A DNA stretch of 64,000 nt, from contig JABZFP010000030.1 of NCBI GenBank assembly GCA_014237395.1, positions 558,001-622,000 of the forward strand, written 5' to 3'. Within the stretch, counting starts at the first letter, position 1; every line of letters begins with the position of its first letter. This document shows, piece after piece, positions 17,432-26,872 of this stretch. The notes below the pieces were generated by a model. It had not been told where the DNA came from and did no database searches. It saw only the letters and a program-made list of their open reading frames with translations. Source of the stretch: Desulfobacteraceae bacterium. GTDB taxonomy: Bacteria; Desulfobacterota; Desulfobacteria; Desulfobacterales; UBA5852. The translations under genes and the position numbers were made by a program.

Positions 17432-18019
17432 CTACTCGACCGCGCCGGCTTCTTTGAGCATGCGCATGATTTCGGGCTTACCGGTGTTTTCCGAGATAAA
17501 CAGGGCTGTTCGACCCAGATAGTTTTTGTGATTGACGTCTGTTCCCCCGTCCAGCAGCATCTGCACCATTTCGGTATCCCCCAGATAGACGGCGTTCATC
17601 AGGGCTGTCCAGCCGTAAGGGTCGGTGGCGTTCACGTCGGCGCCCTTTTCCATGAGCATTTTTGCCATTCCCTTCTGCCCCTTGATGGCGGACAGAATCA
17701 GCGGCGTGTACCCGTTATACGTCCGGGTGTTCACGGTGGCACCGCTGTCGAGCAAAACCTTGACGCATTCCATCTGTTCGCTTTCCACGGCACAGGTCAA
17801 GGCGGAATTGCCGAGGATATCCGTTGCTTCGACACTGGCGCCCTGGGAAATCATTTCTTTGACGGCCGAAGCGTCACCCGTGCGGGTGGCCTGGATGAAT
17901 TGGGCGTTCATTTCCTGTCCGTTCGCATGGGGCGGCATCATCAACGCCAGAATGATGACGGCGGCCATCAGTGACCAGAAGACCGATATTCGGGTTGGGG
18001 TACGCCATTGCCTAAACAT
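17432..18019 (-). CDS. Exported ankyrin-repeat protein
   Basis: 195 aa with an excellent AAGGAGGT ribosome site. Residues ~10-33 form a signal peptide (VFWSLMAAVIILALMMPP, then ANGQ), so periplasmic or envelope location is expected. Five ankyrin repeats follow, each with the G-ALTxAxxxGxxxxVxxLLxxGAxVN pattern (for example NGYTPLILSAIKGQKGMAKM and YGWTALMNAVYLGDTEMVQM). Ankyrin repeats bind protein partners; none is suggested by the neighbours. Some periplasmic ankyrin proteins protect catalase or envelope enzymes (family knowledge). Confidence 0.88.
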   Translation of the reverse strand: MFRQWRTPTRISVFWSLMAAVIILALMMPPHANGQEMNAQFIQATRTGDASAVKEMISQGASVEATDILGNSALTCAVESEQMECVKVLLDSGATVNTRTYNGYTPLILSAIKGQKGMAKMLMEKGADVNATDPYGWTALMNAVYLGDTEMVQMLLDGGTDVNHKNYLGRTALFISENTGKPEIMRMLKEAGAVE

Positions 18020-18350
18020 GAGGACCTCCTTTGGTGGGTGGTTGACGCTAATGGATCTGATCGATGGCGCAGGAGGTTCAATTGGGGAGGCGGTCGTTCA
18101 TTAAGACGACGATGGATAGCCGGAAAAGACCGTGGGCTATCGAATTAGGAAGCGATAGCCTGGGAATCGAATCGATGCGCTGTCACGGCGAGGCTAGCAA
18201 TGCAGGGGGATCGGGAAATCTGCTGCTAATAAATAAATTTAACCATCTCGGTCGGCGTGTCAATCATTCGATTCCATGCAGAACCGTCCTTGCCGGTCTA
18301 TCCCGTTCCAGGGGGCTGCCGCGATACGATTGCGACGGGGATTGTCGTGC

Positions 18351-18380
18351 TTGACATTTTAACCCTTTAAAAATTATAGA
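18351..18380 (+). promoter_or_regulatory. Probable sigma-70 promoter for the hybrid histidine kinase
   Basis: TTGACA (18351-18356) and TATAGA (18375-18380) with an 18-bp spacer, in an A+T-rich patch inside the 499-bp gap 18020-18518. It reads toward the kinase gene. I saw no gene elsewhere in this gap. Confidence 0.5.
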
Positions 18381-18518
18381 TTTTTAACAGGCGGCACTTT
18401 CCTGATCAATTTGGTCGGGAATCGCATGGCGATGGCACCTAACGGCGTCTCAGCCTCCGATGACGCCATTCGTCGATGTGCCTGTTATTAAAATTGATAT
18501 TCTGCACGAGGAAGCTCT

Positions 18519-21500
18519 ATGACCCGTCGCCCCACCACCGAGGAACTGGAAGGCCGCATCGCCGAACTGGAGCGTCGACTGGATGAAAAAGGCGCCGAAA
18601 ACCGGATGTCCTCCGCCGACTTCAGCACCTGTGTGGCGGCCTTCATGTCGAGCCCGGACAATATGGTGATTTCTCGGCTGCATGACGGGATGATCCTGGA
18701 CGTCAGCGACACCTTTCTGCTGACCTCGGGTTATGCGCGCGAGGAGGTCGTCGGCCGATCGATCGTCGACCTCGGGATCTGGTCCGATAGCGAGGAACGC
18801 AAAGCGTTTATCACGCCCTTGCGCGAGTGCGGTGAAGTGCGCTGCTTCCTGGCTCATTTTACCATGAAAGACGGACGGACCCGGGCCTTTGAAATCTCGG
18901 GGCGACAGGTGGAAATCGCAGGGGAAGCTTGTGTCGTCAGCATTTCCCGGGACGTGTCCGAGATCAAGGGTCAGGAAGCTGAGCTTCGCAAGCAGTTGGG
19001 GACGCTGGACAGTATTTTTCGGGCGGCCCCCACCGGTATCGGTATGGTGCGTGACAGGGTGATCACCGCCGCCAACCAGCGCCTCTGCGACATGCTGGGC
19101 TATTCCCCGGATGAACTGATGAACCAGGAGGCACGCATGTTGTACCCCACCCAGGAGGAATCCGACTGGGTGGGCAAGGAAAAATACGAACAGATTGCGC
19201 GCCGGGGGACGGGGACCGTGGAAACCCGCTGGGTGCGCAAGGACGGCCGCATCATCGATGTCCTGCTGAGTTCCACCCCCATCGACCTGAACGATTTATC
19301 TGTCGGCGTCACCTTCACGGCGCTCGATATCAGCGGGCGCAAAGCCGCCGAGCAGGCCCTCGAGCGGCAGAAGGCTTATCTCACAACCCTCCACGAAACC
19401 GCCCTGGGGCTGGTCCGTCACCTGGAGTTGGACGAGGTGCTCACCGCCATCGTCCAGAATGCGGCGGCTCTGATCAACGGGTCGGATGGTTTCGTCTATA
19501 TCTTCGATGCCGACACCCATGAAATGGTGATCAAGGCTGCCACTGGTCGTTACGCGGAAACCCTGCTGGGGTTCCGGATGAAGGCCGGTGACGGGCTCGC
19601 CGGTAAAGTGCTCCAGAGCGGCAAGCCCATATGGGTCGATGATTATCAAAACTGGCCCGGTCGATCATTGCATCCTGGGTTCGACGAACTGCATGGGGCT
19701 ATGAGCGTTCCCATCGTGTCCCACAATGAGGTGGTGGGGGTGATCGGGATGAGCCGCTTCGAGCAGGGTCCAACCTTTTCGCCCGAAGAAGTCGATATCC
19801 TGAGCCGCTTCGCCGATCTGGCGGCCATCGCGCTGAAAAATGCAGAATTGTACACCGACCTGCAGAAAGAATTGATCGAACGCCGGAGTATCGAAAGAAA
19901 ACTGCAGGAAAAAGAGCATCTGCAGGAAGACGTCTTCGAAAGCATCCAGGATGGCATAAGTGTTCTCGATCGCGATTTGAACATCGTTTATGTCAATACC
20001 ACGATGGAACGGTTCTACGGTGACCAGCGAAAAATAGTCGGCCGGAAATGCTATGCCTGCTACCATGACCGTTCGGAACCCTGTCAGATCTGTCCGACGC
20101 GCCGGTGTTTTGATACGGGTCTAATGGAATCGGAAATCGTCCCCGGCCTGCCGGGGTCACCTGCCGAATGGGTCGAAGTTTTCAGCTTTCCCATTCGTGA
20201 TCGCGAGACCGGTGCGATTACGGGGGCCGCCGAATTTGTCCGGGACATCACCCAGCGCAAAAAGGCCGAGCAGATCCTCGAGCGGCAGAAGTCTTATCTC
20301 ACGACCCTCCACGAAACCGCCCTGGGGCTGGTCAGCCATCTAGAGTTGGATGAGGTCCTCAACGCCATTGTCCAGAATGCGGCGGCTCTGATCAGCGGCG
20401 CGGACGGTTTTGCCCACATATACCATGCCGACACCAACGAAATGGTCGTCAAGGCGGCCTCCGGTCCCTATGCGGAAAGACTCCTCGGTTTCCGCATGGA
20501 AATGGGTGAGGGGCTGGCTGGCAGGGCGGCTCAGAGCGGTCGCCCCATCGTGGTGGAGGATTATCAGAACTGGCCCGGGCGTTCCAAGCATCCTGTTTTT
20601 AAGGATCTGCGCGCCGCGCTCAGCGCTCCCATCATGTCACAGGGTCAGCTTTTAGGGGCCATCAGCATGAACTGCTTTAGTGGTGACAAGCAGTTTCAGC
20701 CCGAGGAAGTCGATATCCTGAGCAGGTTTGCCGACCTGGCGGCCATTGCGTTGGACAATGCCCGCCTGTACCGCCAGCTGCGGACGGAATTGCGCGACAA
20801 GCAGCGCGTGGAAGCCGCGCTGCGCCTCAGCGAGCAGCGCTACCGCAGCGTGTTCGAGAACACCGGCACGGGCACGGTACTCAGCGAGCAGGATACCACC
20901 CTGTCCATGGTCAACCAGGGGTTTGCCGACCTTGTGGGCTATACGCGCGACGAAATCGAAGGGCGCATTAAATGGACCGAGCTGGTGGATCCGGCGGATC
21001 ATGCCCGTATGCTGGAGATTCACTACCTGCGCCGCAAGGATCCGGCAGCCGCCCCCAAGTCTTTCGAGTGTGGGCTGATCGACCGGTATGGGGTCCGCAA
21101 GGACGTTCTCTTGAACGTCGATCTGATTCCCGACACCACCACCAGCGTTGGATCCTTTACCGATATCAGCCGGATCAAAAAAGCCGAGCAGACCCTGCGG
21201 AAATACGAACAGATGGTGACGTCCAGCAGCGACTATATGGCCCTGATGGACCGGGACTACACGTTCCAGGTGGTCAATGGTCCTTATGGCGCGGCCATGG
21301 GGTGTGCCGTCGAAGACATCGTCGGTCAACCGGCAGCGGGTATCTTCGGGCGTGAGCTCTTCGAACGCTACCAGAAACCGAAAGTCGATCAATGCCTGGC
21401 CGGGGAAGAAATCCATTTCAAGGCCTGGTATGATACCCCCGGATTAGGCCGGCGCTACATCGACACCTTCTACTACCCCAGCCGCGAAGAAGACGGCACC

Positions 21501-22685
21501 ATTTCCGGCGTCGTGATCGTGGGACGCGACATCACCGATTTACGCAAACTGGAGGGGCAGCTATTGCAGGCCCAGAAGATGGAGGCTGTCGGAACCCTGG
21601 CCGGCGGGGTGGCCCACGATTTCAACAATCTCCTCATGGGCATCCAAGGGCGCACCTCGCTCATGTTGAGTGAGGCCGATACCCGCCATCCTTTCCATGA
21701 ACATCTGGAGGGCATCGAGTCCTATGTCAAAAATGCGGTGGATCTGACCCGCCAGATTCTCGGTTTTGCCCGGGGCGGAAAATATGAAGTCAAGCCCACC
21801 GATCTCAACGACCTCATCAAAACCCAGAACCGCATGTTCAGCCGGACCCGCAAAGAGGTTTCCATTCGGGGCAAATACGAACAAAACCTCTGGACGGTGG
21901 AAGTGGACCGGGGGCAGATCAAACAGGTCCTGCTGAACCTCTACGTCAATGCCTGGCAGGCCATGCCGGGGGGCGGCGATTTACTCTTGTCGACCGAAAA
22001 TGTCTTTCTGACGGAAAATGAAACCGAACAGATCGGTCTGTCGCCTGGCCGGTTTGTGCGTATTGCCGTGACCGATACCGGGGTCGGCATGGACCGGGGC
22101 ACCATGGACCGCATTTTCGAGCCCTTTTTCACGACGCGCGAAATGGGGCGCGGGACAGGCTTGGGGCTGGCCTCGGCCTACGGGATCATCAAGAATCATG
22201 GCGGTTTGATCAAGGTCTACAGTGAAAAAGGCGAAGGCAGCACTTTCAGTATTTATCTTCCGGCATCGTCCAAGCCGGTCAAGGCGGAAGCGGCATCGGC
22301 CGCAACTATCGCCGAGGGGCAGGGCCGTCTCTTGCTGGTGGATGACGAAGAGATGATCCTCGAGGTGGGTGCCGCCATGCTGAAAAAGCTGGGATACAGC
22401 GTGCATACCGCCGGGAGCGGCGAAGCGGCGCTGCAGTTTTACCAGGAGCATGGCGACACGATCGATCTGGTCATTCTGGATATGGTGATGCCGGGGATGG
22501 GCGGCGGCGAGGTTTTTGACCGGCTCAAGGCCGTTGACCCCGCGATCAAAGTACTATTGTCGAGCGGTTACAGTATCAACGGGAAAGCTTCCGAGATCAT
22601 CGATCGCGGCTGCTCGGGTTTTATCCAGAAACCGTTCAACCTGGCCCAGCTGTCTGAAAAGGTGGCTGCCGTTTTGTCGGTTTAA
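18519..22685 (+). CDS. Hybrid sensor histidine kinase with multiple PAS and GAF domains and a receiver domain
   Basis: 1388 aa soluble sensor. Domain order by inspection: coiled coil (5-30), PAS (~38-150), PAS (~160-275), GAF (~277-448), PAS (~470-582), GAF (~583-754), PAS (~769-890), PAS (~893-1010), HisKA with phospho-His in AHDFNNLLMG (~1033), HATPase (~1125-1245), receiver (~1265-1388) with LVILDMVMPGMGG as phospho-acceptor. No transmembrane segment, so it senses a cytoplasmic signal. The two GAF units are 306 residues apart and nearly identical in places, down to the DNA. PAS3 carries cysteines in YACYHD-PCQICPTRRC, possibly redox-sensing. GAGGAAG precedes the start by 4 nt. No partner regulator adjacent; output unknown. 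Confidence 0.93.
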   Translation: MTRRPTTEELEGRIAELERRLDEKGAENRMSSADFSTCVAAFMSSPDNMVISRLHDGMILDVSDTFLLTSGYAREEVVGRSIVDLGIWSDSEERKAFITPLRECGEVRCFLAHFTMKDGRTRAFEISGRQVEIAGEACVVSISRDVSEIKGQEAELRKQLGTLDSIFRAAPTGIGMVRDRVITAANQRLCDMLGYSPDELMNQEARMLYPTQEESDWVGKEKYEQIARRGTGTVETRWVRKDGRIIDVLLSSTPIDLNDLSVGVTFTALDISGRKAAEQALERQKAYLTTLHETALGLVRHLELDEVLTAIVQNAAALINGSDGFVYIFDADTHEMVIKAATGRYAETLLGFRMKAGDGLAGKVLQSGKPIWVDDYQNWPGRSLHPGFDELHGAMSVPIVSHNEVVGVIGMSRFEQGPTFSPEEVDILSRFADLAAIALKNAELYTDLQKELIERRSIERKLQEKEHLQEDVFESIQDGISVLDRDLNIVYVNTTMERFYGDQRKIVGRKCYACYHDRSEPCQICPTRRCFDTGLMESEIVPGLPGSPAEWVEVFSFPIRDRETGAITGAAEFVRDITQRKKAEQILERQKSYLTTLHETALGLVSHLELDEVLNAIVQNAAALISGADGFAHIYHADTNEMVVKAASGPYAERLLGFRMEMGEGLAGRAAQSGRPIVVEDYQNWPGRSKHPVFKDLRAALSAPIMSQGQLLGAISMNCFSGDKQFQPEEVDILSRFADLAAIALDNARLYRQLRTELRDKQRVEAALRLSEQRYRSVFENTGTGTVLSEQDTTLSMVNQGFADLVGYTRDEIEGRIKWTELVDPADHARMLEIHYLRRKDPAAAPKSFECGLIDRYGVRKDVLLNVDLIPDTTTSVGSFTDISRIKKAEQTLRKYEQMVTSSSDYMALMDRDYTFQVVNGPYGAAMGCAVEDIVGQPAAGIFGRELFERYQKPKVDQCLAGEEIHFKAWYDTPGLGRRYIDTFYYPSREEDGTISGVVIVGRDITDLRKLEGQLLQAQKMEAVGTLAGGVAHDFNNLLMGIQGRTSLMLSEADTRHPFHEHLEGIESYVKNAVDLTRQILGFARGGKYEVKPTDLNDLIKTQNRMFSRTRKEVSIRGKYEQNLWTVEVDRGQIKQVLLNLYVNAWQAMPGGGDLLLSTENVFLTENETEQIGLSPGRFVRIAVTDTGVGMDRGTMDRIFEPFFTTREMGRGTGLGLASAYGIIKNHGGLIKVYSEKGEGSTFSIYLPASSKPVKAEAASAATIAEGQGRLLLVDDEEMILEVGAAMLKKLGYSVHTAGSGEAALQFYQEHGDTIDLVILDMVMPGMGGGEVFDRLKAVDPAIKVLLSSGYSINGKASEIIDRGCSGFIQKPFNLAQLSEKVAAVLSV

Positions 22686-22796
22686 TGCTGAACGGCCGGA
22701 GCCACGACCGCCGTGCGGTTGTTCAATACTTTCCCTCTCTGATAAAGGACACGGTTAGGTCCTGCCGGTTTGGCGTGTTGTCTTTGGAATGGTTTC

Positions 22797-22976
22797 TTCA
22801 TTTTCTTTCACGTGAGAAGAAAACGAAGCAAAAGAAAACGCCCGTGTCCCGCTAGACCCTGCGCGTGGCCGCTGCGGCCGGAGCACGCGGAAACTCACCC
22901 GCCTGTCGGCGGGTTCAGACAGTCCGCGCGCTTTAATCCGTCCACCACGTCGATGCTCGGCGCGGACCAAAGGGAA
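22797..22976. repeat. 180-bp structured intergenic element, copy B
   Basis: Second copy of the element at 5974-6153, same length. First hairpin: TTTTCTT... (22801 on) pairs across CACGTG with AAGAAAA; base pairs differ from copy A but pairing is kept. Second: ACCCGCC (22897-22903) / GGCGGGT (22908-22914). It fills most of the 333-bp gap between the hybrid kinase and the convergent TIM-barrel gene. No gene seen in the gap. Confidence 0.65.
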
Positions 22977-23018
22977 ATGAAAATTCAAAAACCGATTACA
23001 ACCCCTCTTTGGGGCGTT

Positions 23019-23963
23019 TCATTCTCGTAAAGTGCTGGGATCGTTGTCATCCGTAAAGCAACTTGCCAGGTGGACCAGGCCATCCTTGACGGCTTCCACC
23101 GGAGTGCCCGGGCGAAGCTCCATCACCGGCAGGACGCCAGCGGCCAGGTGGGCGGCGAAGACCTTGAAATCGATCTGCCCCGATCCCGGCGGGAGATGAT
23201 CCTCAAGTCCCTGGGCATCGTGCAGGTGGATGCCGATCAACCGGTCGGCGAGGTTTTGCAGCAGCCCCCCTTCTGCGGTCAATCCCAGCTGTTCGTTGAC
23301 AAAGGCGTGACCCGTGTCGTGCCAATAGCCGATGGGCGCGCCCTCAAATTTATGCAGCAGGGGCCGGAAGTCCTCCGGTCCCGGCAGTTCGTGGTAGTGA
23401 TAGCGCGTTTCCAGCCCTAATCGCACCTCACGCCGGTCAGCCGCCCGAAGCAGTTTCTCCAGGCTGAAGCACAGGGCGTCCATGTGGGCGGGCTTTAGCC
23501 GGTCCCGCGCAGCGATTTTCTCCTCCAGCCAGCGCCGGGTGGCCTCCGCCAGGGGATTCCCCTGGCGGAACCGATCGTACAGTTGCCGGGTTTCCGCCGG
23601 CATAGCCACCCGCCCGCAATGCAGCACCACGGCCCCGGCCTCCAGGTCATGGGCGTTGTCGATGGTTTGCAAGGTGCGTTTGACGGCTTCCTGCCGTTCC
23701 TCACGCCGGGTATCGGAGAGTGAAAACAGGTCGCCGCTGCCGCCGGTATCCAGGAATTCCAGTGGAAGGGGGCAGAAGTTGTGCAGACTGGTCACGGGAA
23801 TGCCGGCTTTGCGCAGGGCCGGGCCGATCTGATGATAGAGCGGCGCAGGGAGACGATAGTCCAGCTCGACGCCTGTAACGGGGAGGTCGCGGATGACCGC
23901 GACGAGGTCATGGCCGTCCGTGTCCCGTTGAATCTGGAAAAAAGCCGTCGAGAGCGCTGTCAC
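23019..23963 (-). CDS. Sugar phosphate isomerase/epimerase-type TIM-barrel protein
   Basis: 314 aa from a GTG at 23963 that has TTGGAG upstream; an ATG at 23999 lacks a ribosome site. Xylose-isomerase/AP-endonuclease-2 type barrel: metal-site candidates in LHNFCP, GLETRYHYHE, YWHDTGHA, IGIHLHDAQGLEDH and the terminal MELRP. The order fits a divalent-metal isomerase, epimerase or, less likely, endonuclease. Substrate unknown. It is divergent from the peroxiredoxin gene. Confidence 0.78.
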   Translation of the reverse strand: MTALSTAFFQIQRDTDGHDLVAVIRDLPVTGVELDYRLPAPLYHQIGPALRKAGIPVTSLHNFCPLPLEFLDTGGSGDLFSLSDTRREERQEAVKRTLQTIDNAHDLEAGAVVLHCGRVAMPAETRQLYDRFRQGNPLAEATRRWLEEKIAARDRLKPAHMDALCFSLEKLLRAADRREVRLGLETRYHYHELPGPEDFRPLLHKFEGAPIGYWHDTGHAFVNEQLGLTAEGGLLQNLADRLIGIHLHDAQGLEDHLPPGSGQIDFKVFAAHLAAGVLPVMELRPGTPVEAVKDGLVHLASCFTDDNDPSTLRE

Positions 23964-24137
23964 AGGGGGTGCTCCAAGGGGTTGCCGGTGGGGCGGCATT
24001 CAAGCGTTATAATCGACCCTCAGGAGATTTTATACGCCATCACTCCTGCCACAGGCTTGTGGCCGGGTCGCCGTTGTGGTTATTATCATCCGACGCCTGG
24101 CTACGCAAACCGCTTTTTTTAAATGAGGAGAGCCCCT

Positions 24138-24737
24138 ATGCCGATTCGTCGCACCATGACCGCCTGCCTGCTTCTCTTGATCTTAACGGCAACGCCTCTT
24201 CGCGCCGATGAAAATCAACTGCCGGCGAACATTTTCGACCCCGGGCACCTCACGCCGATCGACAGCCGGCTCAAGGTGCAGGCCGGTGACCCGGCGCCGG
24301 ATTTTACTCTGCCGGCCGTATCCGGCCGGTCGGTCCGCCTCAGCCAGTTTCGAGGCCAAAAAAACGTCGTTCTTTCGTTCGTGCCGGCGGCCTGGACGCC
24401 GGTTTGCTCCGGCCAGTGGCCGGGCTACAATCTGGTCAAAGACCTGTTCAAGGCCAACGACACGGTCATGCTCGGTATCACCGTGGACAACATACCCACC
24501 CTGCATGCCTGGACCCGCGAGATGGGCGGCCTCTGGTTCGATGTTCTTTCGGATTTCTGGCCCCACGGTGCGGTGGCGGACGCTTATGGCGTGTTGCGTT
24601 CGGACGGCACGGCGGAACGGGCCCTGATTTTCATCGACAAGCAGGGCATCATCAGCAGCGCCATGGTATTCGATATCAATGAGCGACCGGACCTCAAAGT
24701 GTGCGTGGATGAAGTGGAAAAACTCGGGCAGCCCTGA
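24138..24737 (+). CDS. Exported peroxiredoxin (AhpC/TSA-like redoxin)
   Basis: 199 aa from ATG 24138, with GAGGAG 7 nt upstream. N-terminal signal peptide (MTACLLLLILTATPLRA), so periplasmic. The thioredoxin fold starts at GDPAPDFTLPAVSGRSVRLSQFRGQKNVVLSF. The peroxidatic cysteine is in TPVCSGQW, where most family members have PVCT, so the site threonine is serine. Further cysteine near the C-terminus (KVCVDE) may resolve the disulfide. Probably removes peroxide in the periplasm, fitting an anaerobe's oxygen defence. It is followed 18 bp later by a DUF4105-like gene. Confidence 0.85.
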   Translation: MPIRRTMTACLLLLILTATPLRADENQLPANIFDPGHLTPIDSRLKVQAGDPAPDFTLPAVSGRSVRLSQFRGQKNVVLSFVPAAWTPVCSGQWPGYNLVKDLFKANDTVMLGITVDNIPTLHAWTREMGGLWFDVLSDFWPHGAVADAYGVLRSDGTAERALIFIDKQGIISSAMVFDINERPDLKVCVDEVEKLGQP

Positions 24738-24755
24738 TCCTGCAAGGAGGTCCCC

Positions 24756-25610
24756 TTGACGTTGAAACGCCGCCCCGGACGCATGCTGCGTGGGGCGCTG
24801 GGATTGTGTCTGGCGGTTTTTTTATCCGTCCTGGTCTGGATGGCCTGGCACACCCCTCGCCATGACCGGAACTGGGCCCTGGGGCAGGAACGCCTGGCGC
24901 GGGTGGACTTCGAGGGCGGCCAGGTGCGCATTCACGACTTCCGGTTTTTCCGATACCGGCCGGACGGCACCGTGGAAAAATCCGCTTACGCGACCCGCGC
25001 TTTTCGCATTGACGACCTGGCCTCCGTCTGGTTGGGCATTTCCCACTTCGGCCGCTTCGGTATGGCCCACACGTTTATGAGTTTTGGATTCAAGGATGGG
25101 CGCTATCTTGCCATATCCATCGAGGCCCGTCGGGAGAAAGGGGAAGGTTACAATCCGCTGGCCGGCCTGTTCCGCGCGTATGAGCTGATCCATGTTGTCG
25201 GTGATGAACGGGATATCGTGGGGGCCCGCTCCCATATCCGCCATGAGCGGGTTTATCTCTATCGACTGAATTTGTCCCCCTGGCAGGCCGAGAATCTCTT
25301 GGTAAAAATGCTGACGGTGGTCAACGAGATTTACCAGTCGCCCCGCTTTTACCATACCCTGATGGACAACTGCATCACGGGAATCGTCCGCTACGCGGAA
25401 GCCATTCCTTTCTGCCAACGGTGGTTCGATTACCGTTTGCTTCTGCCGGGATTTGTCGATGAATTGGCCTACGGATTGGGGATTCTGGCGGGGGAGGGCA
25501 CCCTCTCGGACCTGCAAGCCCGTGCCCTGATCCAAACAAACGGCTACCGTGCGGACGATCCGGATTTTTCGATCAAGGCCCGGCAGGAGGGAAGGCCTTC
25601 GAATCCTTGA
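24756..25610 (+). CDS. DUF4105-like inner-membrane protein
   Basis: 284 aa from a TTG start with AAGGAGG 5 nt upstream (the first ATG is 27 nt further in). One membrane segment near the N-terminus (GLCLAVFLSVLVWMAWH). The rest carries the DUF4105 pattern: RNWALGQERLARVDFEGGQVRIHDFRFF, then FMSFGFKDGRYLAISIEAR, and the cysteine segment YHTLMDNCITGIVRYAE, which resembles a papain-like or NLPC-like Cys site. Function not established. Co-oriented with the peroxiredoxin gene. Confidence 0.75.
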   Translation: MTLKRRPGRMLRGALGLCLAVFLSVLVWMAWHTPRHDRNWALGQERLARVDFEGGQVRIHDFRFFRYRPDGTVEKSAYATRAFRIDDLASVWLGISHFGRFGMAHTFMSFGFKDGRYLAISIEARREKGEGYNPLAGLFRAYELIHVVGDERDIVGARSHIRHERVYLYRLNLSPWQAENLLVKMLTVVNEIYQSPRFYHTLMDNCITGIVRYAEAIPFCQRWFDYRLLLPGFVDELAYGLGILAGEGTLSDLQARALIQTNGYRADDPDFSIKARQEGRPSNP

Positions 25611-25664
25611 GCGCAGGCGGCTGCCGGTGCACGGCCGCCGCCGAACGAGAACGCCTTCTCCTTA

Positions 25665-26843
25665 TCAGCCCGCCTGTAATTTTTTCTGGTATAACGGCGA
25701 AATGTCGCGCAGGGTCTTAACCACTTTTTGCAGCGACTGCAGAAAATGGTCGATGTCGGCCTCGGTATTGTCCATGCCCAGCGTGATCACCAAGGTTCCC
25801 TGGGCGTCGGCATGGGACCGGCCGATGGACAGCAGCACGTGGGAGGCCCGCAGCGAACCCGTGGCGCAGGCGGAGCGGGTGGCCACGGCGATGTTGTCGT
25901 CATCCAGCATCAGCATGACGCTTTCACCCTCGATGTGCCGCACGGATACCGATGCCAGGGTGGGCAGACTGGCCTCGGAAGGGGTGTTGACGATATACTC
26001 GTCGATATAGCGCGGCAGCTCGGCCAGCAGTTTGCCTTTCAGTTTTTCCAGGTGATCCAGGCGCACTTTCATATCCCGCCGGGCGGCTTCCGCAGCGACG
26101 CCCATCCCGATGATGCCGATCAGGTTTTCGGCGCCGGCCCGCTTGTTGTGCTCCTGCACGCCGCCTTCGATCAGCGGCCAGATCAGGGTGCCGCGCCGGA
26201 TGTACAGGCCGCCGACGCCGGTGGGACCGTAAAACGTGTTGGAACCGAAACTCATCAGGTCGACACCCAGCTCCTGAACGTCCATGGGGACGACGCCTAC
26301 CGAATCCACGGCATCCGTGTGAAAAATAATCTTATGCTCACGGGTAATCCTGGCGATGGCTTCGATGGGCTGAATGGTGCCCGTTTCGTTGTTGCTGTGC
26401 ATGATGGACACCAGGATGGTCTGATCCGTGATGGCGTCGGCCACTGCCGCCGGATCCACCCGGCCATGGGCGTCCACGTCCAGGGACGTAACCTTGAAAC
26501 CCTGCCCTTTGAGGCGCTTCAGGCTTCGAATCACGGCGTTGTGCTCCACGTTGGAGGTGATGATGTGGTTGCCTTTTTTGGCGTTTGCCAGGGCCGTGCC
26601 CTTGATGGCGTGGTTGACCGATTCGGTGCCCCCGGAGGTGAAAACAATTTCTTTGGGGCTGGTGCAGTTGATCAGGGCCGCCACGGAAGTGCGGGCCTGG
26701 TCGAGCCGTTCGGCCGCCATTTCACCGGCGGTGTGCTGGCTCGACGGGTTATGATAATCGGCGCTGATCGCATCGATCATGGCCGTTTTGACTTCGGGCA
26801 GCAGCGGGTTGGACGAGATATGGTCGAGATTGATGATTCCCAT
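25665..26843 (-). CDS. NifS/IscS-like cysteine desulfurase homologue lacking the PLP lysine
   Basis: 392 aa, class V aminotransferase fold. Kept residues: H101 (VEHNAV, stacks on PLP), N152 (SNNETG), D177 (HTDAV) and the loop cysteine C326 (TRSACATGS). Changed residues: the SGHK motif that holds the Schiff-base lysine reads GSNTFYGPTG (N202 and T203 at the His-Lys positions), and the PLP-contacting Gln reads D180. So a normal internal aldimine cannot form. It is the second gene after a NifU-like scaffold, 29 bp away. Probably a structural partner or sulfur-handling protein for Fe-S assembly. The nucleotide sequence (26243-26248 region) clearly reads AAC ACG there, not a frameshift. Confidence 0.88.
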   Translation of the reverse strand: MGIINLDHISSNPLLPEVKTAMIDAISADYHNPSSQHTAGEMAAERLDQARTSVAALINCTSPKEIVFTSGGTESVNHAIKGTALANAKKGNHIITSNVEHNAVIRSLKRLKGQGFKVTSLDVDAHGRVDPAAVADAITDQTILVSIMHSNNETGTIQPIEAIARITREHKIIFHTDAVDSVGVVPMDVQELGVDLMSFGSNTFYGPTGVGGLYIRRGTLIWPLIEGGVQEHNKRAGAENLIGIIGMGVAAEAARRDMKVRLDHLEKLKGKLLAELPRYIDEYIVNTPSEASLPTLASVSVRHIEGESVMLMLDDDNIAVATRSACATGSLRASHVLLSIGRSHADAQGTLVITLGMDNTEADIDHFLQSLQKVVKTLRDISPLYQKKLQAG

Positions 26844-26872
26844 GGGTGATCCTTACATTGGTTTGGTCCTGA

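Noticed and set aside
22755..22988. Minus-strand frame in the 180-bp element as a small protein gene
   Set aside because: The frame is partly shared with copy A, but starts and ends differ and there is no ribosome site; the hairpins explain the conservation better.
25728..26849. 373-codon plus-strand frame opposite the NifS-like gene
   Set aside because: The minus-strand protein has clear PLP-family features; the opposite frame has none.
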